Part shown: one piece after another, positions 1 through 5,993 of the stretch
Numbering within the stretch: position 1 is the first letter of the stretch
Layout: every line of letters begins with the position of its first letter
Source of the DNA: JASHVB01 sp049522565
GTDB taxonomy: Bacteria > Pseudomonadota > Alphaproteobacteria > Acetobacterales > Acetobacteraceae
NCBI GenBank assembly: GCA_049522565.1
Contig: JBEKNT010000280.1
Location: 1 to 8,864 of the forward strand
Length of the DNA: 8,864 nt
Direction of reading: 5' to 3'
The notes under the pieces: generated by a model
What the model was told of the DNA's origin: nothing
Databases searched by the model: none
The model's input: the letters and a program-made list of their open reading frames with translations, nothing else
Made by a program: the position numbers and the translations under genes

Positions 1-1339
1 CGAGCTGGGGAACGTTGCCGCCGCCCAGCAGGTAACCGTTCGCCCCGGGGGTGATGATGCCGCTATAAGTGTAGTTGCCGGCCGCCCCGAGGCTCAGATT
101 GGGAAGATTGGTGAAATTGAGGTTGTTGGAACTGTCGGCGCCAAGCGCGACGACGCCTGCGGACGCGGGCCCAATCGCGTTCAGCGTCGTCTGATCCAGC
201 GCATAGCTGGTTGCCAGAACACCGGGCCCCTGGACCACGATCGGCGCGCATCCCTGGCCAAATCCGTTGCAGTAAGCGCTCGGGGTCGCGAGCTGGACGG
301 TGCCGGTCACAACGGTCATGCCGCCGGTGAAGGTGTTGGTGCCGCTCAGGATCGTGTAGCCGGTGTTGATGGCATCGAGTTCGGTCGGGGTCGCGTTGTT
401 ATCGCCGAGATTGGACGCGATGCTCAGCACCCCGTTACCGCCCCCGACCAGATACTGGTAGGCGGCTCCTTGCGAGTCGGGGCTTCCCGAGGTGGGCGTG
501 AGCGTGCCGCTGAAGGTCCAGGTCGGGTTGACGCCGGTCGGATCGTAGACCGCGCCGAGGCTGACCTGCGGCAGACTGGCGAAACTCAGATTGTTCGCGC
601 TGTCCGCGCCCAGCGCAACGAACCCGACCGATCCGGTGGTCAGCGCGTTGAGCGTGGTCTGGTCAAGTGCGTAGCCGGTCGCCAGCCCGCCGTAATTGGT
701 CAGCGTGATGCTGCCGTTCGCCGCCGCCGTGCCGTAACCGGGCAGCGCCGTCGTGCTCGCAAGCGTCGCCGCGCCGAGCAGGGTGGGAAATGCGAAGGAG
801 TACTGTCCGGAGATGGTGGTGCCGCCGGTGTAGGTGTTGGTCCCGGCCAGCGTGAACCCGGCGGACTGCGCGCCGGTGCCGGACAGGTTGGTGAGGTTCA
901 CCGTCACCGCGCCTAAGCCGGAAATGTTGGTGGTGACGACGTCGTTGGTGGACGCGGGCGGGAAGAACGTGACCTGTGTGTTGTTGGTGATCGTGCCATC
1001 GGCGATCGGCGTGTCGGTATTGCCATCGCTGATCTGCAGCGTTCCGCCGGTCAGCGCCGGCAGCGTGACCGCGCCGAGCGAGACCACGTTGCCCGGCGTC
1101 GCGTCGATCGCGATCACCGTGCCTCCGCTGCTTGCGTTGGCGGTGTTTATCGCGGTCACGTAATCCTGGGCGGTATTGATCGTTACTGTCTGGGCGTCCG
1201 CCATTCGCGGACCAAGCAGTGTCATGGCAAGCATCAAGGGGGCGACGGTGAGGATAGCGCGGTGTGCCTGCTCATGTGCCGTCGGCTGCAATCCTGGCGC
1301 GGCCCTTCCGCGCTGATATGTCGATTCGCGGCGAATCAT
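1..1339 (-). CDS. Autotransporter-like protein with beta-strand (PATR-type) repeats, C-terminus off the window
   Basis: I read the minus strand through from 1339 to the window edge and found no stop, giving 446 residues. The ATG at 1339 follows an AGGGGA Shine-Dalgarno-like stretch by about 8 bases. The N-terminus looks like a long signal peptide: Arg-rich residues 3-33, a hydrophobic core at about 34-44 (AILTVAPLMLA), and a likely signal-peptidase site after ADA at residue 49. The mature part is poor in charge and rich in Thr, Gly, Ser, Asn and Ala. It carries GTNTYTGGTTISG (about 166-178) and GTNTFTGGMTVVTG (333-346), which match the short passenger-associated motif of type V secretion autotransporters. 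A larger unit recurs, with LATGYALDQTTLNA at about 219 and LATSYALDQTTLNA at about 375. Inference: a surface-exposed or secreted beta-helical passenger. The beta-barrel that would prove an autotransporter is not in view, so a passenger exported another way is possible. No operon partner is visible. Confidence 0.8.
   Translation of the reverse strand, partial: MIRRESTYQRGRAAPGLQPTAHEQAHRAILTVAPLMLAMTLLGPRMADAQTVTINTAQDYVTAINTANASSGGTVIAIDATPGNVVSLGAVTLPALTGGTLQISDGNTDTPIADGTITNNTQVTFFPPASTNDVVTTNISGLGAVTVNLTNLSGTGAQSAGFTLAGTNTYTGGTTISGQYSFAFPTLLGAATLASTTALPGYGTAAANGSITLTNYGGLATGYALDQTTLNALTTGSVGFVALGADSANNLSFASLPQVSLGAVYDPTGVNPTWTFSGTLTPTSGSPDSQGAAYQYLVGGGNGVLSIASNLGDNNATPTELDAINTGYTILSGTNTFTGGMTVVTGTVQLATPSAYCNGFGQGCAPIVVQGPGVLATSYALDQTTLNAIGPASAGVVALGADSSNNLNFTNLPNLSLGAAGNYTYSGIITPGANGYLLGGGNVPQL
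2..340 (-). repeat. Internal protein repeat, unit B (cut by the window edge)
   Basis: Residues 334-446 of the secreted protein. The order of landmarks matches unit A: TNTFTGG, ALDQTTLNA, VALGADSSNNLNF, NLPNLSLGA, LLGGGN. The stretch between TNTFTGG and ALDQ is 11 residues shorter than in unit A and holds two Cys (YCNGFGQGC), which unit A lacks. The repeat continues past position 1. Confidence 0.7.
341..841 (-). repeat. Internal protein repeat, unit A (about 167 residues)
   Basis: Residues 167-333 of the secreted protein. The unit begins TNTYTGGTT, passes through ALDQTTLNA, then VALGADSANNLSF and SLPQVSLGA, and ends in LVGGGNG, followed by a tail that leads into the next TNTFTGG. The same landmarks recur in the same order in unit B. 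Confidence 0.75.
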
Positions 1340-1900
1340 GGCTCGGTCCCCTGTTGCTTTTGTGTTCAGATGTGCCGAAGAAAGCTGAACGCACTCGGGA
1401 TCGTGGCATAGGCGCCCCACCGTGGCGGCGACGCAGCTCACCACTCTATGGCCGTTCCGGCAAGGCAAATGTGTCAATTTGTAACAGTAATGGCGCCTGG
1501 CGCGGCGCCTACCCGCCGAGCGTTGGCTCACGGTCGCCGATGCAGTGGTCGTTGCGGCGTTGATCGCGGTCTCTGCGGCGGGGCAGCGATGAGTTTGTCA
1601 CACGAGCTGCATGGGTCCCAATATGACACCCGTAGACTGGACTTTTTCTATAAGCGGAGCCTCGACAAGCCGGTTGGTCCCTCCCTCCGCCAGAAATCCC
1701 CAGTTCCGGCTGCCGGCGACATCAGATGATACATGTCCGCTTTGGGTCGAATGCAGCGGTTGGGGCCAAGCGATCCGGTTGCCTCGGCTTTGGATCAGCA
1801 CGGGACGCGCACACTGACCCACTACCGGCGACAGACTACCTTGCACCGCTGCATCGCGATCGGCATCGTCCCCTGACTCATTGAAAGGGGAAGCGGTGCC
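1340..1900. other. Divergent intergenic stretch, no convincing gene
   Basis: The stretch lies between two divergently read genes. Short open frames occur on both strands, but none has a good start together with protein-like composition. On the minus strand a perfect TTGACA lies at 1472-1477, pointing at the secreted-protein gene, but no good -10 lies 16-18 bases from it, so I do not call a promoter. The patch at 1470-1490 is AT-rich against its surroundings. GGCGCC occurs twice within 1492-1509. A minus-strand frame through about 1601-1735 reads somewhat like protein and could be a gene remnant. Confidence 0.5.
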
Positions 1901-2782
1901 ATGACCCTGCCATCCCGTCCCGGCTGCCAACCGGCCTGCGTGCATCACCTGGCGGTCGGCGACATCGTCGTGACTGCCCTGAACGACGGCCAGTTCGACG
2001 GCGCGTTCGACTGGCTCGTCGGGGTCGAGGCAGCCGAGGCAACGGCGTTGCACCAGGCCAGTTTCCGCGCGGTGCCGCCTCGGGTGACGGTGAACGCGTT
2101 CCTGGTGCATTTGCCGGACCGGCTGGTGCTGGTGGACGGCGGCTGCGGTGGCGTGATGGGGCCGGACATGGGCCACCTCGCCGCGCATCTGACGGCGATC
2201 GGTGTGGCGCCCAGCGACGTGGACGCGGTGCTGGCGACCCATCTGCATCCGGACCATGTCGGCGGCCTGGTGGATGGTGAGGGCCGCGCGGTGTTCCCCA
2301 ATGCCGAACTGGTGGTGCACGAGGCCGAGCCTCGGTTCTGGGGCGACGAGGCGGTGCTGGCGGCCGCGTCGGAGATGAACCGCGAGTTCATCCTGCTGGC
2401 GCGGAACGTGATGGCGGCGTACGGCACCCGGATGCGGCAGGTTGCCGCGGGCGAGGTGCTGCCAGGCGTCACCGCGATGCCGGAGCCGGGGCACACGCCG
2501 GGCCACTCCGGGTGGCTGATCGCGTCGGGCGGGGACTCGCTGCTGATCTGGGGCGACATCGTGCACATGCCGGGCGTGCAGTTCGCGCGGCCGGAGGCTG
2601 GGATCGGGTTCGATATCGACGGCGCGCAGGCAATCGCGACGCGGCAGCGGATCATGGACATGGCGGCGACCGACCGGCTGCGGGTCGCGGGCATGCACCT
2701 GGATTTCCCGGCATTCGGGCATGTGGCGCGCGCGGCGCAGGGTTTTGCGTTCGTGCCGGAGGTTTGGCGGCCAGGGGTATGA
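1901..2782 (+). CDS. MBL-fold metallo-hydrolase
   Basis: 293 residues, about the usual length for the family. The ATG at 1901 is preceded by GGGGAA with about 9 bases between. The zinc-site motif THLHPDHVGG gives H114, H116, D118 and H119. Further ligands are H198 or H202 in GHTPGH, D219 in WGDIVH and H266 in GMHLDFP. The order HxHxDH, then His, Asp, His is the complete two-metal set seen in metallo-beta-lactamase-fold hydrolases, including N-acyl-homoserine lactonases of the AiiA/AttM group. There is no signal peptide, so it is probably cytoplasmic. The N-terminal part (about residues 15-110) resembles the leading beta-sandwich of lactonase-like members, but the substrate cannot be read from the sequence. 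The stop (TGA at 2780) overlaps an ATG at 2779 in the frame of the next gene, so the two may be co-transcribed. Confidence 0.9.
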   Translation: MTLPSRPGCQPACVHHLAVGDIVVTALNDGQFDGAFDWLVGVEAAEATALHQASFRAVPPRVTVNAFLVHLPDRLVLVDGGCGGVMGPDMGHLAAHLTAIGVAPSDVDAVLATHLHPDHVGGLVDGEGRAVFPNAELVVHEAEPRFWGDEAVLAAASEMNREFILLARNVMAAYGTRMRQVAAGEVLPGVTAMPEPGHTPGHSGWLIASGGDSLLIWGDIVHMPGVQFARPEAGIGFDIDGAQAIATRQRIMDMAATDRLRVAGMHLDFPAFGHVARAAQGFAFVPEVWRPGV

Positions 2783-2850
2783 GCGGGGTGACTGATACGG
2801 GGCAAGAGCTCCGCTGGCCACTCATCTCAAGCGGAGGACAAGGTTCGGCT

Positions 2851-3349
2851 ATGAAACCGCCCAAGCCTGCCGTGGCTATCGCATCCATCATGAAATCAAG
2901 CGACAAGGACTGGCTGAGAGGCTTTCGCACTCGGATGGTAACGGCCGCCAACGCGCCTGAACTTGTTGCCGCGATCGACGAACGCCTTGGCCAGCTCAAC
3001 GAGCAGGAATTGCGCGGTGCCATCGGACGGCCACTGGGGGACCTGACGCTTGTGGAACGCGTTCATGAAGCGGTCCGAGTCTATGAAGAGTTCCTTGCGT
3101 ACAGGCATGGCGGCAAGCGAATACGCGCTTCGCGAACGAGAACAATGATTTCACGCTGGGGCGAAAATGGAGGCAGTCAGACGGACGGTAACCAATCTCA
3201 CGATGTCGACTGGCCTAGAATTGTTGGCAAAATACGGCCGGTTGGACTGCGCCTATGAGCAGATCATTCTAGATTTTCCTAACGAATTCGACGCCAAGCT
3301 GATCGCAAAGGCGCTCGATAATCTAGCCCGTTTACCGAAGAAGTCATAG
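2851..3349 (+). pseudogene. Small unrecognised protein, apparently split by a one-base frameshift
   Basis: Two overlapping frames read as one protein. Frame A starts at the ATG at 2851, after GGAGGA at 2833-2838 (12-base gap), and looks protein-like up to SRWGE at about 3165. It then continues as low-quality sequence to a stop at 3256-3258. Frame B holds MEAVRRTVTNLTMSTG and onward, ending LARLPKKS at the TAG at 3347-3349. Removing one A from the AAAA at 3164-3167 joins them as WGEMEAVRRTV and gives a 165-residue soluble, charged, helical protein. The total span of 499 bases is one more than a multiple of three, as expected. I do not recognise the family by name. The join resembles uncharacterised proteobacterial proteins as I remember them, but I could not check this. 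Codon use is less GC-biased than in the MBL gene. Alternatives are two separate small genes (B starting at 3167), a sequencing error, or an earlier in-frame start at 2779 overlapping the MBL stop as ATGA. Confidence 0.6.
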
Positions 3350-3521
3350 TTGAAGATCGGCACCACGCACGTTTCACCAACCGGTTCCGCGGTACACCAT
3401 CAAGCTCTGGGTTGCCGTAGAGAACCCGACAGAGCGCTTTCGATGATGCAAAGGATTATGCCCCATTATTGGCAGCAAGATGCGTCCCTCGGGCTGGCGA
3501 CGCCAATTGTCATCCTGTCGG
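3350..3521. other. Convergent gap without a clear gene
   Basis: The stretch lies between the stop of the split gene and the stop of the GNAT gene on the other strand. I see no strong hairpin with a T-run. A 30-codon open stretch in one plus frame (from 3354 to a TGA at 3444) includes YTIKLWVAVENPTERF and reads like protein, but it has no start of its own and could be a remnant. Confidence 0.35.
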
Positions 3522-4031
3522 TCAAACTCCGAAGCTCTCCCGCACATCCACCATCCTTACGAACATCGCCCGCCGCGGATCGAACGGCAGATCCTGAAAC
3601 CCCCACCGTGCGTAAAACCCACGCACCCCGTCATCCAGCGGATGCGTGAGCACCCCCATGCTGCCGATGTTCTCCGACATAATCAGCGCCGTCCGCAGCG
3701 CGAACAGCAGCAGCGACGCCGCATGTCCCTGCCCCTGGAACGCCTTGTCCACTGCAAGCTGGCCGAGCAGCGTGGCGGGCACCGGATCTGGCTGGTTGCG
3801 CTGCTGCGACTTGGGCAGGAACGCGCGCTCGATCTGCGCGGCGCTCAGGCTGACGTAGCCGACGATCCGCCCGGACGCGACATCGGCGATGACGTTCGTC
3901 CGCGATACGCCGCTGGTTTGGTTGGCCCAGGCGTGCCGGCGGAACCAGGCGTTCAGCGAGTCCCGCCCGCAATCGAACAGGAAGCGGTCATCGTCCTCGG
4001 CCAGCGGGCGCGGTGGCGTGACGCGTGCGAT
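3522..4031 (-). CDS. GNAT acetyltransferase toxin of TacT type, no standard start codon
   Basis: From position 4031 to the TGA at 3522-3524 this gives 169 residues, the usual size for TacT-like toxins. TacT toxins acetylate the amino group of aminoacyl-tRNAs and stop translation. Seen: RVTPPRPL at 3-10 (family N-terminus), FDCGRDSLNAWF at 19-30, a beta strand IVGYVSLSA at 56-64, NQPDPVP before the core strand LLGQLAVD at 88-95, the acetyl-CoA loop QGQGHA at 99-104, and FYARWGF at 139-145, whose Tyr140 is the expected catalytic residue. It lies just after the antitoxin stop, 4 bases apart. The frame is open up to about 4073 but holds no ATG, GTG or TTG before GTG at 3782, which would delete 83 residues. 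The codon at the expected start is ATC (4031-4029), 8 bases after GGAAGG. It may be a mutated ATG, a rare start, or a dead toxin. Confidence 0.8.
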   Translation of the reverse strand: MARVTPPRPLAEDDDRFLFDCGRDSLNAWFRRHAWANQTSGVSRTNVIADVASGRIVGYVSLSAAQIERAFLPKSQQRNQPDPVPATLLGQLAVDKAFQGQGHAASLLLFALRTALIMSENIGSMGVLTHPLDDGVRGFYARWGFQDLPFDPRRAMFVRMVDVRESFGV

Positions 4032-4035
4032 AGGG

Positions 4036-4314
4036 TCAGCCTTCCCAGGTCGGCGTCCGGCGCGCGAGTTCGGTCAGTGCGGGAATGGCCTCGGTCGGGC
4101 GGGTGACCCACGCCTCGAACGCGCCCCAGTCCTTGGCCGGGATGGTGACGATGATCCGGTTCAGCACCTCGATTTCCGCCGATTCCAAAGCCTTGCGGCG
4201 CACGAAATCGCTCAGGCTGGTGCGCGATTGCTCCGCCGCGGCTTCGAGAATGGCGCGCTCGTCGGCGCTGACGCGAACGCTGAGGACCGAGGTTGCGGGC
4301 GACATGACTGACAT
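4036..4314 (-). CDS. DUF1778 ribbon-helix-helix antitoxin, TacA type
   Basis: 92 residues from the ATG at 4314; a second ATG at 4305 would give 89. The N-terminal half (SVLSVRVSADERAILEAAAEQ, then SLSDFVRRKAL) is a ribbon-helix-helix DNA-binding domain: a short strand followed by two helices. The C-terminal half (AKDWGAFEAWVTRPTEAIPAL to the end, ARRTPTWEG) is the tail that in TacA proteins wraps and neutralises the GNAT toxin. It is encoded immediately before that toxin, as in other tacAT operons. Neither ATG has a Shine-Dalgarno sequence, and the predicted promoter would start transcription at or near the ATG at 4314, so the mRNA may be leaderless. Antitoxins of this class usually repress their own operon with the toxin as co-repressor, and a dyad is present in the right place. 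An in-frame extension to 4398 is possible but overlaps the upstream gene and has no protein-like quality. Confidence 0.85.
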   Translation of the reverse strand: MSVMSPATSVLSVRVSADERAILEAAAEQSRTSLSDFVRRKALESAEIEVLNRIIVTIPAKDWGAFEAWVTRPTEAIPALTELARRTPTWEG

Positions 4315-4316
4315 GT

Positions 4317-4350
4317 GTATGACAATGGCATACGCACCGCCGCGTTTCAA
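4317..4350 (-). promoter_or_regulatory. Probable toxin-antitoxin promoter with operator dyad
   Basis: Read on the minus strand, TTGAAA (4350-4345) and CATTGT (4327-4322) are spaced by 17 bases. A start about 8 bases further would fall on the antitoxin ATG at 4314. The 17-bp near-palindrome GTATGnCAnTGnCATAC (4317-4333) covers the -10, as expected for autorepression by the ribbon-helix-helix antitoxin. The -10 is only a 3 of 6 match to consensus. The -35 overlaps the stop codon of the upstream gene. Confidence 0.55.
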
Positions 4351-4862
4351 CCAGTACCACCCAAATGCCGCACGATAACGCCCGCCAGTCGCTCGCACCC
4401 CGCCCGGTCCGTCTCATCGAACCGCCCCAGCACCGGGCTATCCAGATCGAGCACGCCCAGCAACGCGTCTCCCACCAGCAGCGGCACCACCAGCTCCGAC
4501 CGCGACGCCGTATCGCAGGCGATATGGCCCGGAAACGCCTCCACGTCCGGCACCAGCACCGACTGCCGCCGCAACGCCGCCGTGCCGCAGACCCCCTTGC
4601 CGAGCGGGATACGCACGCAAGCCGGACGCCCCTGGAACGGCCCGAGCACCAGTTCGTCGCCCCGCGGGAAATAGAAGCCCGCCCAGTTCAGCTCCGGCAG
4701 CGCGTGATAGATCGCCGCCGCCGCGTTGGCGGCATTCGCCACGGCGTCGGGTTCACCAGCGAGCAGGGCGTCCAACTCCCGTGCCAGCTCGTCGTATAAT
4801 GCCGCCTTGCTGGCTGCGCCGTGCGGCGTGGTCCATGGCGTGGCTCGCCCCAAATCATGCAT
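4347..4862 (-). CDS. msrC: Free methionine-(R)-sulfoxide reductase (GAF domain)
   Basis: 171 residues from the ATG at 4862, which follows AGGA by 5 bases; a longer in-frame start at 4925 adds an unlikely Arg/Gly-rich leader. The single GAF domain carries the signature of fRMsr (YebR/MsrC): LNWAGFYF at 58-65, LVLGPFQG at 71-78, then C82, C92 in GKGVCGTAA, and C116 in GHIACD, then SRSELVVPL and GVLDLDSP. The Cys spacing of 10 and 24 equals that of Cys84, Cys94 and Cys118 in the E. coli enzyme, so the catalytic and resolving cysteines are all present. It reduces free Met-(R)-sulfoxide to methionine in the cytoplasm, with electrons from thioredoxin, as part of oxidative-damage repair. It is read in the same direction as the toxin-antitoxin pair, 32 bases upstream of it, so read-through is possible. 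Confidence 0.92.
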   Translation of the reverse strand: MHDLGRATPWTTPHGAASKAALYDELARELDALLAGEPDAVANAANAAAAIYHALPELNWAGFYFPRGDELVLGPFQGRPACVRIPLGKGVCGTAALRRQSVLVPDVEAFPGHIACDTASRSELVVPLLVGDALLGVLDLDSPVLGRFDETDRAGCERLAGVIVRHLGGTG

Positions 4863-5030
4863 CGTTCCTGCACTGCCTTCCCTGCTCTCACCGCGACGCA
4901 CCGCCGGGACCGGTGCCCCGGGCACTATTCCCGGCTACCGAAGCGCGTCAGCTTCCACGACCCGCCGGAGCATCGGGTGCCGGTGTCGGTTGCGAGGCAT
5001 TGGGGGGGAGGGTGGCGGGGACGCACAATC

Positions 5031-5065
5031 CCCTCCCCCGTCCCCCTTCCGCAGGGGAGGGGGAG
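5031..5065. repeat. C/G-rich hairpin, REP-like
   Basis: The left arm (5033-5045, with G5040 bulged) pairs over 12 bases with GGGGAGGGGGAG at 5054-5065 around a short loop. No T-run follows on either side, so it is more like a REP element than a terminator. Similar hairpins occur at 6541, 8716 and 8804. It lies in the 269-base gap upstream of the methionine sulfoxide reductase gene, where I find no other feature. Confidence 0.6.
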
Positions 5066-5131
5066 AACGCCTTGACTGTCAATCTCAAACCCCGCCTGGA
5101 ATACGTGTTGCTCAAATCGCCGCGGCACGGG

Positions 5132-5308
5132 TCAGTAGGGGTAATGGTGCCCCAGGCCGCCAAACAGCAGGAACAGCACCAGGATTAGCACGATCAGGCC
5201 GAGCCCGCCGCCGTAATGCGCACCGCCGTAATAGCCGGAGCGATAGCCGTAATAGCCACCCCCGCCGAACAGCAGGAAGATGACCAGGATCAGCAGAAGC
5301 AGTCCCAT
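5132..5308 (-). CDS. 58-residue Gly/Tyr-rich small membrane protein
   Basis: The ATG at 5308 is preceded by AAAGG with about 8 bases between, and the stop is the TGA at 5132-5134. The protein has a clear two-part form. A hydrophobic segment (residues 2-14, LLLLILVIFLLF) is followed by a Gly/Tyr stretch (15-35: GGGGYYGYRSGYYGGAHYGGG), a second hydrophobic segment (36-49, LGLIVLILVLFLLF) and a GHHYPY tail. The two hydrophobic halves are alike (ILVIFLLFGG and ILVLFLLFGG), which suggests an internal duplication. Likely a small inner-membrane hairpin protein. It resembles in style the short hydrophobic proteins of alphaproteobacteria (for example DUF3309), but I cannot assign it. It stands alone, divergent from the tRNA-Trp/secE unit. 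I see no clear promoter. Confidence 0.75.
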   Translation of the reverse strand: MGLLLLILVIFLLFGGGGYYGYRSGYYGGAHYGGGLGLIVLILVLFLLFGGLGHHYPY

Positions 5309-5558
5309 GGTATACGCCTTTCGGCTGTGATCCCCCGTAGTTTGGCAGCAACCGAGGTCCCGCCGTGGCCGGACTATGGCGGCGCGGGGGCGCGGGGCGC
5401 GCGGCAGGTTACCGGCCGGTCACATCCGCGTATCGCGACCCCGGCCCCGATCCCGCCGCGCTCACCCGCGCCACCGCCGGCCCGTCGCCGTTCGACCGCC
5501 TCACCACCCCACCGGCCCAGCCAAAGCCGGCCCTCCCGCCGTCTGGCCGCGCCGCCCC
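5309..5558. other. GC-rich divergent gap, no gene seen
   Basis: Very C-rich on the plus strand, with no frame that combines a start, a ribosome site and protein-like composition. It separates the small membrane protein from the tRNA-Trp promoter. Confidence 0.5.
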
Positions 5559-5588
5559 TTGACACCGCGCCCCCCACATTCTTTTTAC
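5559..5588 (+). promoter_or_regulatory. Probable sigma70-type promoter of tRNA-Trp/secE/nusG
   Basis: A perfect TTGACA at 5559-5564 is followed 17-18 bases later by a T-rich hexamer (TTTTTA or TTTTAC, 5582-5588). The mature tRNA begins about 60 bases downstream. The -10 is a weak match, and the call rests on the -35 and the position. Confidence 0.5.
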
Positions 5589-5647
5589 GTCCCCTGCGCG
5601 CGCGTGCTTCGGTCGTATCACCCTGGCCCCTGGCCCGCCCACCGTGC

Positions 5648-5724
5648 AGGGGTGTAGCTCAATTGGCTAGAGCGCCGGTCTCCAAAACCGGAGGTTGCAG
5701 GTTCGAGACCTGCCACCCCTGCCA
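5648..5724 (+). tRNA. trnW: tRNA-Trp, anticodon CCA
   Basis: A full cloverleaf can be drawn: acceptor AGGGGTG with CACCCCT, D stem GCTC/GAGC, anticodon stem CCGGT/ACCGG around loop CTCCAAA (anticodon CCA at 5682-5684), a five-base variable loop, T stem GCAGG/CCTGC with loop TTCGAGA, discriminator G and an encoded CCA at 5722-5724. It reads UGG codons. Placement just upstream of secE is the common proteobacterial arrangement, and it is probably co-transcribed and then processed out. Confidence 0.98.
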
Positions 5725-5783
5725 GCGGCGTGCGGCCGGTTGCGGCGGCTCCCGCAAGCCTTTCTAGATGGAGTGTCGTCAGC

Positions 5784-5981
5784 GTGGCGTTCGATCCGGC
5801 GAAATTCGTGCGCGAAGTGCGGAGCGAGGTGAGCAAGGTCACCTGGCCCAGCCGCAGGGAGACGCTGGTGACCACCGGGCTGGTGTTCCTGATGGTCACG
5901 ATCGCGGCTATCTTTTTCTTCACGGTCGACCAGGTGATCGGCGTCGCCGTGCGCATGCTGTTCGGCGCAAGCGGCTCATAG
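5784..5981 (+). CDS. secE: Preprotein translocase subunit SecE
   Basis: 65 residues from the GTG at 5784, chosen because GGAG at 5770-5773 lies 10 bases upstream and the protein then begins AFDPAKFVREVRSEV, as in short alphaproteobacterial SecE. An upstream in-frame ATG at 5730 lies only 5 bases after the tRNA and would add an unconvincing leader. The amphipathic helix at 3-18, the conserved KVTWPSRRET at 18-27 and one transmembrane helix at about 29-57 fit the single-span form of SecE. It clamps SecY in the SecYEG channel of the inner membrane. nusG follows after 12 bases, as in the usual operon. Confidence 0.97.
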   Translation: MAFDPAKFVREVRSEVSKVTWPSRRETLVTTGLVFLMVTIAAIFFFTVDQVIGVAVRMLFGASGS

Positions 5982-5993
5982 GGATTTCGGATC

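Noticed and set aside
470..1163. Plus-strand open frames of 148 and 109 codons
   Set aside because: They are the complement of the repeat-containing secreted protein, which reads through without stops and has a signal peptide.
1598..2821. 407-codon open frame on the minus strand
   Set aside because: It runs antisense to the MBL hydrolase and is rich in Arg and His, as expected for the complement of a GC-rich gene; the plus-strand gene has the motifs.
3522..3782. Short GNAT gene starting at the GTG at 3782
   Set aside because: It would lose the first 83 residues, including the conserved N-terminal part, although the frame upstream is intact and matches the toxin family.
4821..5188. Plus-strand frames across the gap upstream of the methionine sulfoxide reductase gene
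   Set aside because: They overlap that gene's start and the C/G-rich hairpin, and no frame has a ribosome site with consistent protein-like content.
5216..5767. 183-codon plus-strand frame spanning the tRNA region
   Set aside because: Pro/Arg/Ala-rich noise that runs through the tRNA-Trp gene.
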